A stretch of 11,939 nt of DNA from JOPF133 sp052144935 (GTDB lineage: Bacteria; Acidobacteriota; Terriglobia; Bryobacterales; Bryobacteraceae): positions 1 through 11,939 of the forward strand of contig JBKQPR010000205.1 in assembly GCA_052144935.1 (NCBI GenBank), in the 5' to 3' direction. Shown one piece after another: positions 6,458 through 11,939 of the stretch (position 1 is the stretch's first letter; each line of letters begins with the position of its first letter). The notes beneath the pieces were generated by a model. It saw nothing but the letters and a program-made list of their open reading frames with translations. It had not been told where the DNA came from and made no database searches. Made by a program: the position numbers and the translations under genes.

Positions 6458-6688
6458 ATGGCCTCCAATACGTTTTCCCAGGGCGCCCAGGTCGAGCACC
6501 AGAAGTTCGGTTTGGGCACTGTCATGTCCAGCAGTGAAGAACGCATCGTGATCAAATTCGACGATCATGGCGAAAAGAAATTCGTCACCAACATGGTGAT
6601 GGGCAGCCTGAAGAAGAGCGACCGGCAGCCACCTGCCGAGAAGAAGGGGTCCCGCAAGAAAAAGGTCGTCGCGCCCGCCGCGGTTTAG
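6458..6688 (+). CDS. Small stand-alone Tudor-like protein (UvrD/PcrA C-terminal type)
   Basis: 76 aa. Residues 8-50 carry the pattern F..GAQVEHQKFGLGTV...ERIVIKFDDHGEKKFV, which matches the small beta-barrel found at the C-terminus of PcrA/UvrD helicases, where it binds RNA polymerase or other partners. The last 25 residues are Lys/Arg-rich (KKGSRKKKVV), as expected of a nucleic-acid contact tail. Here the module is an independent gene and no helicase is nearby. The nearest Shine-Dalgarno-like GAGGAG is 18 nt upstream of ATG, too far to be ideal. It is followed after 23 nt by a cold-shock-domain gene, so the two are probably one transcript. The domain likeness is good; the role is inference. 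Confidence 0.75.
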   Translation: MASNTFSQGAQVEHQKFGLGTVMSSSEERIVIKFDDHGEKKFVTNMVMGSLKKSDRQPPAEKKGSRKKKVVAPAAV

Positions 6689-6711
6689 GACGCATTTCGA
6701 GGAAATTTGGC

Positions 6712-7122
6712 TTGAACGCACGTCAAAAAAGATTATTTGAAGACGCCCGGAAACGCAATCCGGACCTCAAGATTCCTTCCACCTCGCAACCCGAGTGGAA
6801 TGAGGCCGATCTGGCCCTGATCAAGCAGGGCGTCGGAGATAAAAGCAGCCGGCCATCGCAGAGCGGGTCGGAAACCGGCGAAGCTGCGGCCGAGGCCCCT
6901 ACGGGCGAGCAGGCCGGCAGCGTGGTCACGTATTTCGAGGCCAAGGGCTTCGGATTCCTGCGCCCGGATGACGGCGGCAGGGACATTTTCTTCCACGTTT
7001 CGCGGCTGGTGGAGGGCCTGGCCACCGACCTGCGGCCGGGCACGCGAGTCCTCTATGAGCTGGGAATGGACCGCACCGGCAAAATGGCCGCCAGCAGCAT
7101 CCGCATCGCTCCCACCGAATGA
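6712..7122 (+). CDS. Cold-shock-domain protein with an N-terminal extension
   Basis: 136 aa. Residues 69-132 are a cold-shock domain with RNP1 KGFGFL (78-83) and RNP2 DIFFHVS (91-97), the aromatic surfaces that bind single-stranded RNA or DNA. The first ~45 residues are a distinct charged segment (MNARQKRLFEDARKRNPDL...EADLALIKQG), joined by a Ser/Glu/Ala-rich linker. Ordinary CspA proteins are about 70 aa, so this is a long variant. TTG start at 6712 is supported by GAGGA (6699-6703) with 8-nt spacing. It lies 23 nt after the Tudor-like gene and 116 nt before ffh. Likely an RNA chaperone or a regulator of the transcripts around it; the N-terminal part has no family I recognise. Confidence 0.88.
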   Translation: MNARQKRLFEDARKRNPDLKIPSTSQPEWNEADLALIKQGVGDKSSRPSQSGSETGEAAAEAPTGEQAGSVVTYFEAKGFGFLRPDDGGRDIFFHVSRLVEGLATDLRPGTRVLYELGMDRTGKMAASSIRIAPTE

Positions 7123-7127
7123 CCGGC

Positions 7128-7133
7128 TATAAT
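7128..7133 (+). promoter_or_regulatory. Consensus -10 box of the ffh operon promoter
   Basis: TATAAT lies 5 nt after the stop of the cold-shock gene and 105 nt before ffh. No good -35 box is seen at 16-18 nt spacing. Transcription would start near 7140, giving a leader of about 100 nt that can fold: GTCTCCG near 7153-7159 pairs with CGGAGGC near 7174-7180, and CCCG..CGGG pairs near 7200-7212. Confidence 0.5.
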
Positions 7134-7238
7134 AAGGGAATCGCAGATGGCGGTCTCCGTGCGGCTTCGAAGGCGGAGGCAGTGTGTCTGGCGGCGCGTC
7201 CCGTTCTGCGGGCACGTGGATTGAAATAACTAACCAGC

Positions 7239-8618
7239 ATGTTCGACAACCTATCCGAAAAACTGCAGCGGGTTTTCAAGAACCTGCGCGGCGAAGGGAA
7301 GCTCTCGGCCGAAAACATGGACAGCGCGCTGCGGGAAATCCGCCTGGCGCTGCTGGAAGCCGACGTCAACTTCCGGGTAGTCAAGCAGCTCATCGAGAAC
7401 ATCAAGCTGAAGGCCCAGGGCGAGGAAGTGCTGATGTCGCTTTCTCCCTCCCAGCAGGTCATCAAGATCGTTCACGAAGAACTGATCAAGATTCTGGGCA
7501 GCCACGAGTCCAAGCTGCGGTTTGCCAATGAGCCGCCCAGCGTATTCCTGATTGTGGGCCTGCAGGGTTCCGGCAAAACCACCTCCACCGGCAAACTGGC
7601 GCGTTGGCTGGCGCGCAACGGGCACCGGCCCATGGTGGTTTCGGTGGACGTGTACCGCCCGGCCGCGCGGGAACAGCTCAAAGTGGTGGCCCGCGAGGTG
7701 GGGCAGCCGATCTACGAAGGCGCGCCCGGCGAGAGCCAGCCGCTGGAGTTGGCGCGTTCGGCGCGCCGCGAGAGCAACAATACCGGCCGCGACGTGCTGC
7801 TGGTGGACACGGCCGGCCGGCTGCACATCGACGAGCAGCTTATGGCCGAGCTGCAACAGTTGAAGCAGGAGCTCAATCCGGTGGAGATCCTGTTCGTGGC
7901 CGACGCCATGACCGGGCAGGACGCCGTCAAGTCGGCCGACGAATTTCACAAGCGCCTGGGCATCACCGGAGTGATCCTCACCAAGATGGATGGGGATGCC
8001 CGCGGTGGCGCGGCGCTTTCCATCCGCCACGTCACCGGCCAGCCGCTGAAGTTCGTGGGCGTAGGCGAGCGCCTGGACGCGCTGGAGCCGTTCCACCCCG
8101 ACCGCGCCGCCAGCCGCATTCTGGGGATGGGCGACATCCTTTCGCTGATCGAGAAGGCCACCGAGCAGATCGACCAGAAAAAGGCCGTCGAGATGCAGCG
8201 CAAGCTGCTGGACAACGATTTCACGCTGGAGGATTTCCGCGATCAGTTGCGGCAGCTCCGCAAGCTGGGTCCGCTGCAGTCTTTGCTCGGGATGATGCCC
8301 AAAGTGGGCATGCTGAAGGAGCTGAAAGACGTCAAGGTGGACGAAAAGGAAATCAACCGGGTGGTGGCGATCATCGATTCGATGACCCCGCGGGAACGCG
8401 ATAACCACATGATCATCAACGGCAGCCGCCGGCGGCGCATCGCGCGCGGCAGCGGCACGTCGGTGCAGGACGTCAACCAGTTGTTGAAGCAGTACGCCGA
8501 GGCCCGCAAGATGATGAAGATGTTCTCCGGCGGGCTCAAGGGCGGCATGGGAAAGCGTATGGGCAAGATGAAGCTGCCGCCCGGCTTTCCGTTTGGAGAT
8601 TTGCCCGGGTCGATGTGA
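7239..8618 (+). CDS. ffh: Signal recognition particle GTPase Ffh
   Basis: 459 aa, full length. It binds 4.5S RNA and signal sequences emerging from the ribosome and docks at FtsY to insert membrane proteins. Residues 1-90 form the N helical bundle. The G domain has GLQGSGKTT (107-115), DVYRPAA (137-143), DTAGR (190-194) and TKMDGDARGG (248-257). Residues ~300-435 form the M domain, with the RNA-binding RRRRIARGSGTSVQDVNQLL stretch (397-416) and a Met/Gly-rich tail (KMMKMFSGGLKGGMGKRMGKM). Start ATG at 7239 matches the family N-terminus. First gene of an operon with rpsP, khpA, rimM and trmD, a common bacterial cluster of translation and export genes. All key residues are present. Confidence 0.98.
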   Translation: MFDNLSEKLQRVFKNLRGEGKLSAENMDSALREIRLALLEADVNFRVVKQLIENIKLKAQGEEVLMSLSPSQQVIKIVHEELIKILGSHESKLRFANEPPSVFLIVGLQGSGKTTSTGKLARWLARNGHRPMVVSVDVYRPAAREQLKVVAREVGQPIYEGAPGESQPLELARSARRESNNTGRDVLLVDTAGRLHIDEQLMAELQQLKQELNPVEILFVADAMTGQDAVKSADEFHKRLGITGVILTKMDGDARGGAALSIRHVTGQPLKFVGVGERLDALEPFHPDRAASRILGMGDILSLIEKATEQIDQKKAVEMQRKLLDNDFTLEDFRDQLRQLRKLGPLQSLLGMMPKVGMLKELKDVKVDEKEINRVVAIIDSMTPRERDNHMIINGSRRRRIARGSGTSVQDVNQLLKQYAEARKMMKMFSGGLKGGMGKRMGKMKLPPGFPFGDLPGSM

Positions 8619-8635
8619 CCGTAGCAGGATGGACT

Positions 8636-8649
8636 CCCGCACCAGCGGG
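8636..8649 (+). other. Small hairpin between ffh and rpsP
   Basis: CCCGC (8636-8640), a 4-nt ACCA loop and GCGGG (8645-8649) form a compact stem in the 57-nt gap. There is no T-run after it, so it is not a terminator. It may set relative expression or protect an mRNA end. Confidence 0.4.
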
Positions 8650-8675
8650 TTCTCAAGTTCGATTTTGGAGTAGAG

Positions 8676-8933
8676 ATGCTGATGATTCGCCTGGCGCGGT
8701 TTGGCGCCAAAAAGAAGCCGTTTTATCGCGTAGTCGTGATTGAAAAGGAGCGCGCCCGCAACGGACGCCACCTGGAAGTGCTGGGCCATTTCAACCCGCT
8801 CGCCACCCCTCCCGTAGCGGTCTTGAAGCACGACCGCCTGGAACACTGGATGAAGAACGGGGCGCAAATGTCCGATACCGTCAAGCGGCTGGTGGAAAAA
8901 AACCCCGCGCCAGTTCCCCAACCGGTGGCCTGA
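8676..8933 (+). CDS. rpsP: 30S ribosomal protein S16
   Basis: 85 aa, normal length. MIRLARFGAKKKPFYRVVV at the N-terminus, the following ERARNGR (residues 25-31) and LGHFNP (36-41) are diagnostic of bS16, a small-subunit assembly protein that binds 16S rRNA. Two ATGs lie 6 nt apart (8676 and 8682). GGAG at 8667-8670 is 5 nt from the first and 11 nt from the second, so either could be used; the first is given. It is followed by a 117-nt gap with a predicted RNA fold before khpA, while the genes after that are packed tightly. Confidence 0.97.
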   Translation: MLMIRLARFGAKKKPFYRVVVIEKERARNGRHLEVLGHFNPLATPPVAVLKHDRLEHWMKNGAQMSDTVKRLVEKNPAPVPQPVA

Positions 8934-8939
8934 TCCACG

Positions 8940-8995
8940 GATCGCATCCCCTAACTGTAACGAAGAGAACGGCTATGCTCTTTTGAGGGGCGATC
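8940..8995 (+). other. Structured RNA region between rpsP and khpA
   Basis: GATCG (8940-8944) plus CCCCT (8948-8952) can pair with AGGGG (8986-8990) plus CGATC (8991-8995), leaving a 3-nt bulge. Inside, AAGAG (8963-8967) pairs with CTCTT (8978-8982). The result is a two-part stem of 10 outer and 5 inner pairs within the operon. It lacks a terminal T-run, so processing, attenuation or autoregulation are more likely than simple termination. Read by eye, not folded by program. Confidence 0.45.
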
Positions 8996-9036
8996 GGGCA
9001 TGAACTCTCCGGCCGCTTCAGTTACCATGAGTAATT

Positions 9037-9042
9037 AGGAGG
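9037..9042 (+). promoter_or_regulatory. Strong ribosome binding site of khpA
   Basis: AGGAGG, a perfect Shine-Dalgarno core, lies 8 nt before the ATG at 9051. It is the strongest site in the operon. The next two genes start by stop/start overlap, so this site may load ribosomes for all three. Confidence 0.8.
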
Positions 9043-9050
9043 CGCGGCGG

Positions 9051-9281
9051 ATGAAACAGTTGATCGAAGATATCGCGAAAGCTCTCGTTGACATCCCCGA
9101 GGAGGTGGCCGTTCGGGAGGTGCAAGGCGAACAGGTCACCGTGCTGGAACTGAAAGTGGCGCCCAGCGATCTGGGCAAAGTCATCGGCAAGCAGGGCCGC
9201 ACGGCACGTTCGATCCGCACTATTCTGGGCGCTGCCGGGATGAAGCTGAACCGCCGATTCACGCTGGAAATTCTGGAGTGA
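9051..9281 (+). CDS. khpA: KH-domain RNA-binding protein KhpA (YlqC family)
   Basis: 76 aa, the usual length. The protein is one KH domain: the helix of residues 1-14, the strand VTVLELKV (29-36), and the GKQG loop (46-49) of the GxxG type that grips single-stranded RNA, followed by ARSIRTILGAA. In Firmicutes KhpA pairs with KhpB (Jag/EloR) and affects cell elongation and RNA binding. No KhpB is in the window. The conserved location between rpsP and rimM supports the call. Its TGA overlaps the GTG of rimM (GTGA at 9278-9281), implying translational coupling. Confidence 0.95.
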   Translation: MKQLIEDIAKALVDIPEEVAVREVQGEQVTVLELKVAPSDLGKVIGKQGRTARSIRTILGAAGMKLNRRFTLEILE

Positions 9282-9808
9282 GCCTGCCCGAAACCGGCTG
9301 GGTGGCGGTGGCCTTGTTGGGAAGAACCAGGGGCAACCGGGGTGAAGTCACGGCTTGGCCGCTCAGCGATAAACCTGAACGCTACCAGGAGTTGCGGGAG
9401 GTTTATCTCGAGGGAGCCGGTGTGCCGGAGGCGCGGCCGTACACGGTGGAGGAGGTCTGGTTCCACCAGGGCGTGCTGGTCTTCAAATTCCAGGGTGTGG
9501 ACACGATTTCCGATGCCGAAAGGCTTTACGGCGCGGAAGTGCGCGTGCCCTCCGCCGAACGCGTGGCGCTCGGGGAGGGTGAGTACTTCCAGTCGGACCT
9601 GGTGGGGTGCGAAGTGATCGAGCGCGCCAGCGGGCGGACGCTGGGACGCGTCACCGGCTGGGAAGACGGCGGCGGCGCGGGCCTGCTGGTGGTGGATTCC
9701 CATTGGCTGATCCCCTTTGCCCGCTCGATCTGCGTGGAGATCGATCCCGCGGCGGGGCGCATCGCGGTGGATTTGCCCGCCGGTTTGAAGGATGTGAACC
9801 TGCAGTGA
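9278..9808 (+). CDS. rimM: Ribosome maturation factor RimM
   Basis: 176 aa. RimM binds S19 and helps the 30S head mature. The N-terminal barrel starts at WVAVALLGRTRGNRGEV (8-24), with LSDKPERY (29-36) and the family's typical DAERLYGAEV (82-91). The PRC-like C-terminal barrel shows EGEYFQSDLVGCEV (102-115) and LLVVDSHWLIPFARSIC (136-152), ending at DLPAGLKDVNL. GTG start at 9278 is set by overlap with the khpA stop. Its own stop TGA (9806-9808) overlaps the GTG of trmD. It is slightly more divergent in the first motif (GRTRGNRGEV rather than the common GxhGxxGEv), but complete. Confidence 0.96.
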   Translation: MSLPETGWVAVALLGRTRGNRGEVTAWPLSDKPERYQELREVYLEGAGVPEARPYTVEEVWFHQGVLVFKFQGVDTISDAERLYGAEVRVPSAERVALGEGEYFQSDLVGCEVIERASGRTLGRVTGWEDGGGAGLLVVDSHWLIPFARSICVEIDPAAGRIAVDLPAGLKDVNLQ

Positions 9809-10557
9809 TCTTTCACATCCTGACGATTTTCCCCGAATTCTTCGCCGGGCCCTTTGCTCACGGCGTGGTGAGCCGCGCGGCGGGGGCGGGGTTGGTCGAG
9901 ATCCGGATTCACAACCTGCGGGATTGGACGGCCGACCGCCACAAGACCGTGGACGACCGTCCGTTCGGGGGCGGCGAGGGCATGGTGCTGAAACCCGGCC
10001 CCATTTTCGAGGCCGTGGAATCGATCTGGCCGGAGCGCTTGGCGGAGCGCCTGCCGGAGAGCCTGCCAAAGAGCCAAGACGGCCGCAAAGTGGTGCTTCT
10101 CTCGGCGCAGGGCCGCCTGTTCGACCAGGCGATGGCCAATCGGCTGAGCCGCCAGCGGGAGTTGCTGTTCCTGTGCGGCCGCTACGAGGGCGTGGACGAG
10201 CGCGTGGCCGAGCATCTGGCCGACGACGAGATTTCGATCGGCAGTTACGTCCTGAGCGGTGGCGAGCTGGCCGCCGCGGTGGTGATCGATGCCGTGGCGC
10301 GCCTGCTGCCGGGGGTTTTGGGCAATGAAAGCTCGGCGGCCTTCGAATCGTTCCAGGAGACGGGACATGGAGAAGGCCTGCTGGACTGCCCCCACTGGAC
10401 GCGTCCGGCCGAGTTTCGCGGCTGGAAAGTGCCCGAGGTGCTGCTCAACGGCAACCACGAGGAGATCCGCCGCTTCCGCCAGTGGATCGCGCGGGAGAAG
10501 ACGGGGCGGTTGCGGCCGGATTTGCTGGGGAGGAGCGGGGACTCCAAGGGGGGATAG
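9805..10557 (+). CDS. trmD: tRNA (guanine-N1)-methyltransferase TrmD
   Basis: 250 aa, full length. TrmD methylates G37 next to the anticodon in tRNAs, using S-adenosylmethionine bound in a trefoil knot, and prevents frameshifting. Motifs: DRHKTVDDRPFGGGEGMVLKP (44-64, core residues), the knot loops LSAQG (99-103), CGRYEGVDER (124-133) and EISIGSYVLSGGE (142-154), and GLLDCPHWTRP (191-201). GTG at 9805 is the proper start; the frame is open upstream to 9607 but that part is inside rimM and unlike TrmD. At the site of the catalytic Asp of the E. coli enzyme (D169) it has Glu 181, and a run of about five extra residues follows before GLLD. rplS, which often follows trmD, is not seen; a convergent toxin gene begins its 3' end 13 bp away. 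Confidence 0.97.
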   Translation: MIFHILTIFPEFFAGPFAHGVVSRAAGAGLVEIRIHNLRDWTADRHKTVDDRPFGGGEGMVLKPGPIFEAVESIWPERLAERLPESLPKSQDGRKVVLLSAQGRLFDQAMANRLSRQRELLFLCGRYEGVDERVAEHLADDEISIGSYVLSGGELAAAVVIDAVARLLPGVLGNESSAAFESFQETGHGEGLLDCPHWTRPAEFRGWKVPEVLLNGNHEEIRRFRQWIAREKTGRLRPDLLGRSGDSKGG

Positions 10558-10570
10558 GGTGGATCGAGCT

Positions 10571-11017
10571 TCAATCGGTCGGATCCCAGATCTGGAATCC
10601 CTCGGCTTGGGCTGCCGATAGGAGTGCGCGATCAGAGGCGACAAAAAAGATGTCGGTGATACCGCTCGCGGCGCGGGCGACCCAACCACTGGCAAGCTGA
10701 ATCGCATCGAGAGATCGCAGAGCATGTCGATCCAGCATTTGCTTGGCGGTCTCGATGACCGGAGTATTGATGGGTTGCTCGGTCATGGATGCCGACTCGG
10801 CGGCCAGCAGCGCCAGCGCTTCGGCAGCGTGGGCGGGCGACAGGTCGCCCGCCCGTTCGCGCCGCCGGATCGCGGAATGCACCTCAATAGCGCCAAGGCT
10901 CGAAACCAACTTCTGGGCCGGCGCGAGCGGCTCGACCAGGGCGATTAACCGATCCGATCCGAGTTCCTCGACGAAAAGCTTCGCCAAGGCGCTGGATTCC
11001 AGGAAGTAAAGCGTCAA
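10571..11017 (-). CDS. PIN-domain toxin, VapC-like
   Basis: 148 aa. The PIN fold is read from YFLESSALAKLFVEE (4-18), the second acid in LGAIEVHSAIRR (41-52), LRSLDAIQLAS (100-110) and FVASDRALLSAAQAEGF (125-141). PIN toxins are Mg-dependent ribonucleases cutting tRNA or other RNAs. The acidic set is E7, E45, D104 and D129; the first is Glu where most VapCs have Asp, so the metal site is shifted but still acidic. TTG start at 11017 overlaps the upstream gene's TGA by 4 nt (TTGA), as in toxin-antitoxin pairs. It runs toward trmD, with 13 bp between the stops and no terminator visible. The specific RNA target is unknown. Confidence 0.88.
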   Translation of the reverse strand: MTLYFLESSALAKLFVEELGSDRLIALVEPLAPAQKLVSSLGAIEVHSAIRRRERAGDLSPAHAAEALALLAAESASMTEQPINTPVIETAKQMLDRHALRSLDAIQLASGWVARAASGITDIFFVASDRALLSAAQAEGFQIWDPTD

Positions 11018-11670
11018 CGAGTGCCTCGGTCACGCAGAATCGTAGCTGACAGCGGCTCGCCCGAAATCGGTACGGGACGGAACCGGCTGGTTTGCGGCGT
11101 GGCCGCTGGAAGCTGCTTCTGACGGTTCAACCGCACGGCTGTCGTCGGATAAAGGGGCTGGCGCGGATTGGTGACCTTGCTGGTCAGAATCCACCCTTCG
11201 TTGATCGCTCGGGAAAGCACGCCCTGGCGCTCCTCTGGGGTTTGCGCCCAAGGATACCCTTTGGCTGGCAGGATCTCGTCGCGAAACCATTTCAGCGCTA
11301 CGAATGAGTGACCTGGCGCGGTCTCCACCTCTTCAAGTGCCCGCAGGATCTCGGCAAGCTGCCGGTCTGGTGCCGACGCGGGTTCCGCTGGGCGAGCAGA
11401 GATGTGCTCCGCCGACGATTCCACGGCGCGTTCAAAGTATACGTGGATCTCGCCGGTCTCGGGATTCCAATTGTCCGCGGAGGCCGTGCGCCGCTTCTTC
11501 CGGCCATCCTCATGTAATTCGACCACCGGGCGAAAACCCGCCGGGGCAAAAAAGCCGAGCACTTGCAACTGCTCTGCATCGGACATCTGTCGTCTGCGGA
11601 GACCTAATAGAAAAGCCTCCAGCGCCTCTTCCGAATCCTGAATCGTGGGGGATTCCTTTTTACTCTGCAT
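11014..11670 (-). CDS. Unrecognised partner gene of the PIN toxin, putative antitoxin
   Basis: 218 aa, much larger than the 70-90 aa of ordinary VapB antitoxins, and with no AbrB, RHH or Phd motif that I can see. Residues ~10-60 are helical and charged (RRRQMSDAEQLQVLGFF). Residues ~60-105 include a strand-rich piece (GEIHVYFERA) and a disordered Pro/Ala/Ser linker. Residues ~105-182 look like a winged-helix: ALKWFRDEILPAKGYPW, LSRAINEGWILTSKV, then LYPTTAVRLNR. The tail is Arg/Pro-rich. ATG at 11670 is preceded by weak purine-rich AAAGAGAA. The 4-nt overlap with the PIN gene and the shared promoter at 11741-11769 make antitoxin and operon autoregulator the natural guess. The function is not shown by the sequence. 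Confidence 0.7.
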   Translation of the reverse strand: MQSKKESPTIQDSEEALEAFLLGLRRRQMSDAEQLQVLGFFAPAGFRPVVELHEDGRKKRRTASADNWNPETGEIHVYFERAVESSAEHISARPAEPASAPDRQLAEILRALEEVETAPGHSFVALKWFRDEILPAKGYPWAQTPEERQGVLSRAINEGWILTSKVTNPRQPLYPTTAVRLNRQKQLPAATPQTSRFRPVPISGEPLSATILRDRGTR

Positions 11671-11740
11671 TTCTCTTTTTCTCTTTGATATTTATCGATC
11701 AGTTTAGAATAATAATATTAGGGGCTTATCGCCTATATAT

Positions 11741-11769
11741 AAATTAGCTCTGAATGCAGCGTTTGTCAA
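11741..11769 (-). promoter_or_regulatory. Consensus promoter of the putative toxin-antitoxin operon
   Basis: On the minus strand TTGACA (11769-11764), a perfect -35, is followed after 17 bases by TAATTT (11746-11741). The leader is about 65 nt, very AT-rich (11680-11750) in contrast to the GC-rich window. It contains a short GGC/GCC hairpin near 11720-11732 and a TGAT..ATCA inverted pair near 11687-11702 that could be an operator. Confidence 0.65.
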
Positions 11770-11939
11770 GCACCTTTTTGCAGCCTGCGCTCCCTGAGAC
11801 CCGTTACCAGGGCTAGCGGGAGTTTACAAGATATGAGCGCGTTTCTGTGGTGCCGCCTCGCCTCTCTCACCCCGGGATCGGCGCTATTCTTCTGAAAATA
11901 AGTCACTTAAGGCGACGCACCAGGCCGGGAATTGGCGAC
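11770..11939. other. Non-coding window end
   Basis: No gene is supportable here; frames are closed within about 20 codons. A CCCTG/CAGGG pair (11792-11796, 11808-11812) nests with a CTCCC/GGGAG pair. The GC content returns to the window norm past 11780. The last 60 bases could be the edge of a mobile element or of the next gene's upstream region, but I see no feature that decides it. Confidence 0.4.

Noticed and set aside
7140..7238. SRP RNA or other known RNA gene in the ffh leader
   Set aside because: It folds partly but lacks the conserved GGAAG tetraloop region of SRP RNA and any tRNA motif.
7251..8921. 556-aa open frame on the minus strand across ffh and rpsP
   Set aside because: It is the antisense shadow of two unmistakable genes; His/Gln/Leu-rich composition from codon-position GC bias.
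9607..9804. N-terminal extension of TrmD inside rimM
   Set aside because: Composition is unlike any TrmD, and the family start (IFHILTIFPEFF) begins exactly at GTG 9805 overlapping the rimM stop.
9035..10725. Long minus-strand frames opposite khpA, rimM and trmD
   Set aside because: Arg/Pro/Gln-rich shadows with no domain, fully covered by conserved genes on the plus strand.
11304..11747. 147-aa plus-strand frame over the putative antitoxin gene
   Set aside because: Antisense to a gene with good codon use, promoter and operon overlap; no ribosome binding site or domain.

Overview
The window is GC-rich chromosomal DNA from a bacterium. The best fit is Acidobacteriota, probably the Solibacter/Bryobacter side. 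This rests on the protein style, the frequent GTG and TTG starts behind clear Shine-Dalgarno sequences, the gene order ffh-rpsP-khpA-rimM-trmD, and a palindromic intergenic repeat of a kind I associate with those genomes. The assignment is from memory and is not proven by the sequence. The window contains no rRNA, tRNA, CRISPR array or intact insertion sequence that I can see.

Layout. (1) 170-1405 (+) is a GAF-GAF-ANTAR sensor/RNA-binding regulator. A 160-nt gap holding a terminator-like hairpin follows, then a winged-helix/AAA+ ATPase of unassigned role (1565-3322, +). (2) 3275-4294 (-) is an internally duplicated eight-helix membrane protein whose 3' end overlaps the ATPase gene antisense by 48 bp. 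Upstream of it are a perfect 25-bp inverted repeat (4347-4409) and a small CDGSH iron-sulfur protein (4535-4768, -). (3) 5133-6233 (+) is a membrane protein with two DUF3592-like domains, between two non-coding stretches. (4) 6458-6688 and 6712-7122 (+) form a two-gene unit: a stand-alone Tudor-like (UvrD/PcrA C-terminal type) protein and a cold-shock-domain protein. (5) 7239-10557 (+) is the SRP/ribosome maturation operon ffh, rpsP, khpA, rimM, trmD, with GTGA stop/start overlaps at both khpA/rimM and rimM/trmD. (6) Convergent to trmD and only 13 bp away is a PIN-domain (VapC-like) toxin (10571-11017, -). It is preceded by a 218-aa partner of unknown family (11014-11670, -) that overlaps it by 4 nt, with a consensus promoter in an AT-rich leader. 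The last 170 bases hold no gene I can support.

How the genes work together. Ffh inserts membrane proteins as the SRP GTPase. RpsP, RimM and TrmD make or mature the 30S subunit and tRNA, and KhpA is an RNA-binding companion. The Tudor-like and cold-shock pair just upstream also looks nucleic-acid directed. The most promising places for undescribed biology are the ANTAR regulator/terminator/wHTH-ATPase arrangement, the duplicated HDR-motif membrane protein, and the PIN toxin with a large non-canonical putative antitoxin placed where rplS often follows trmD.
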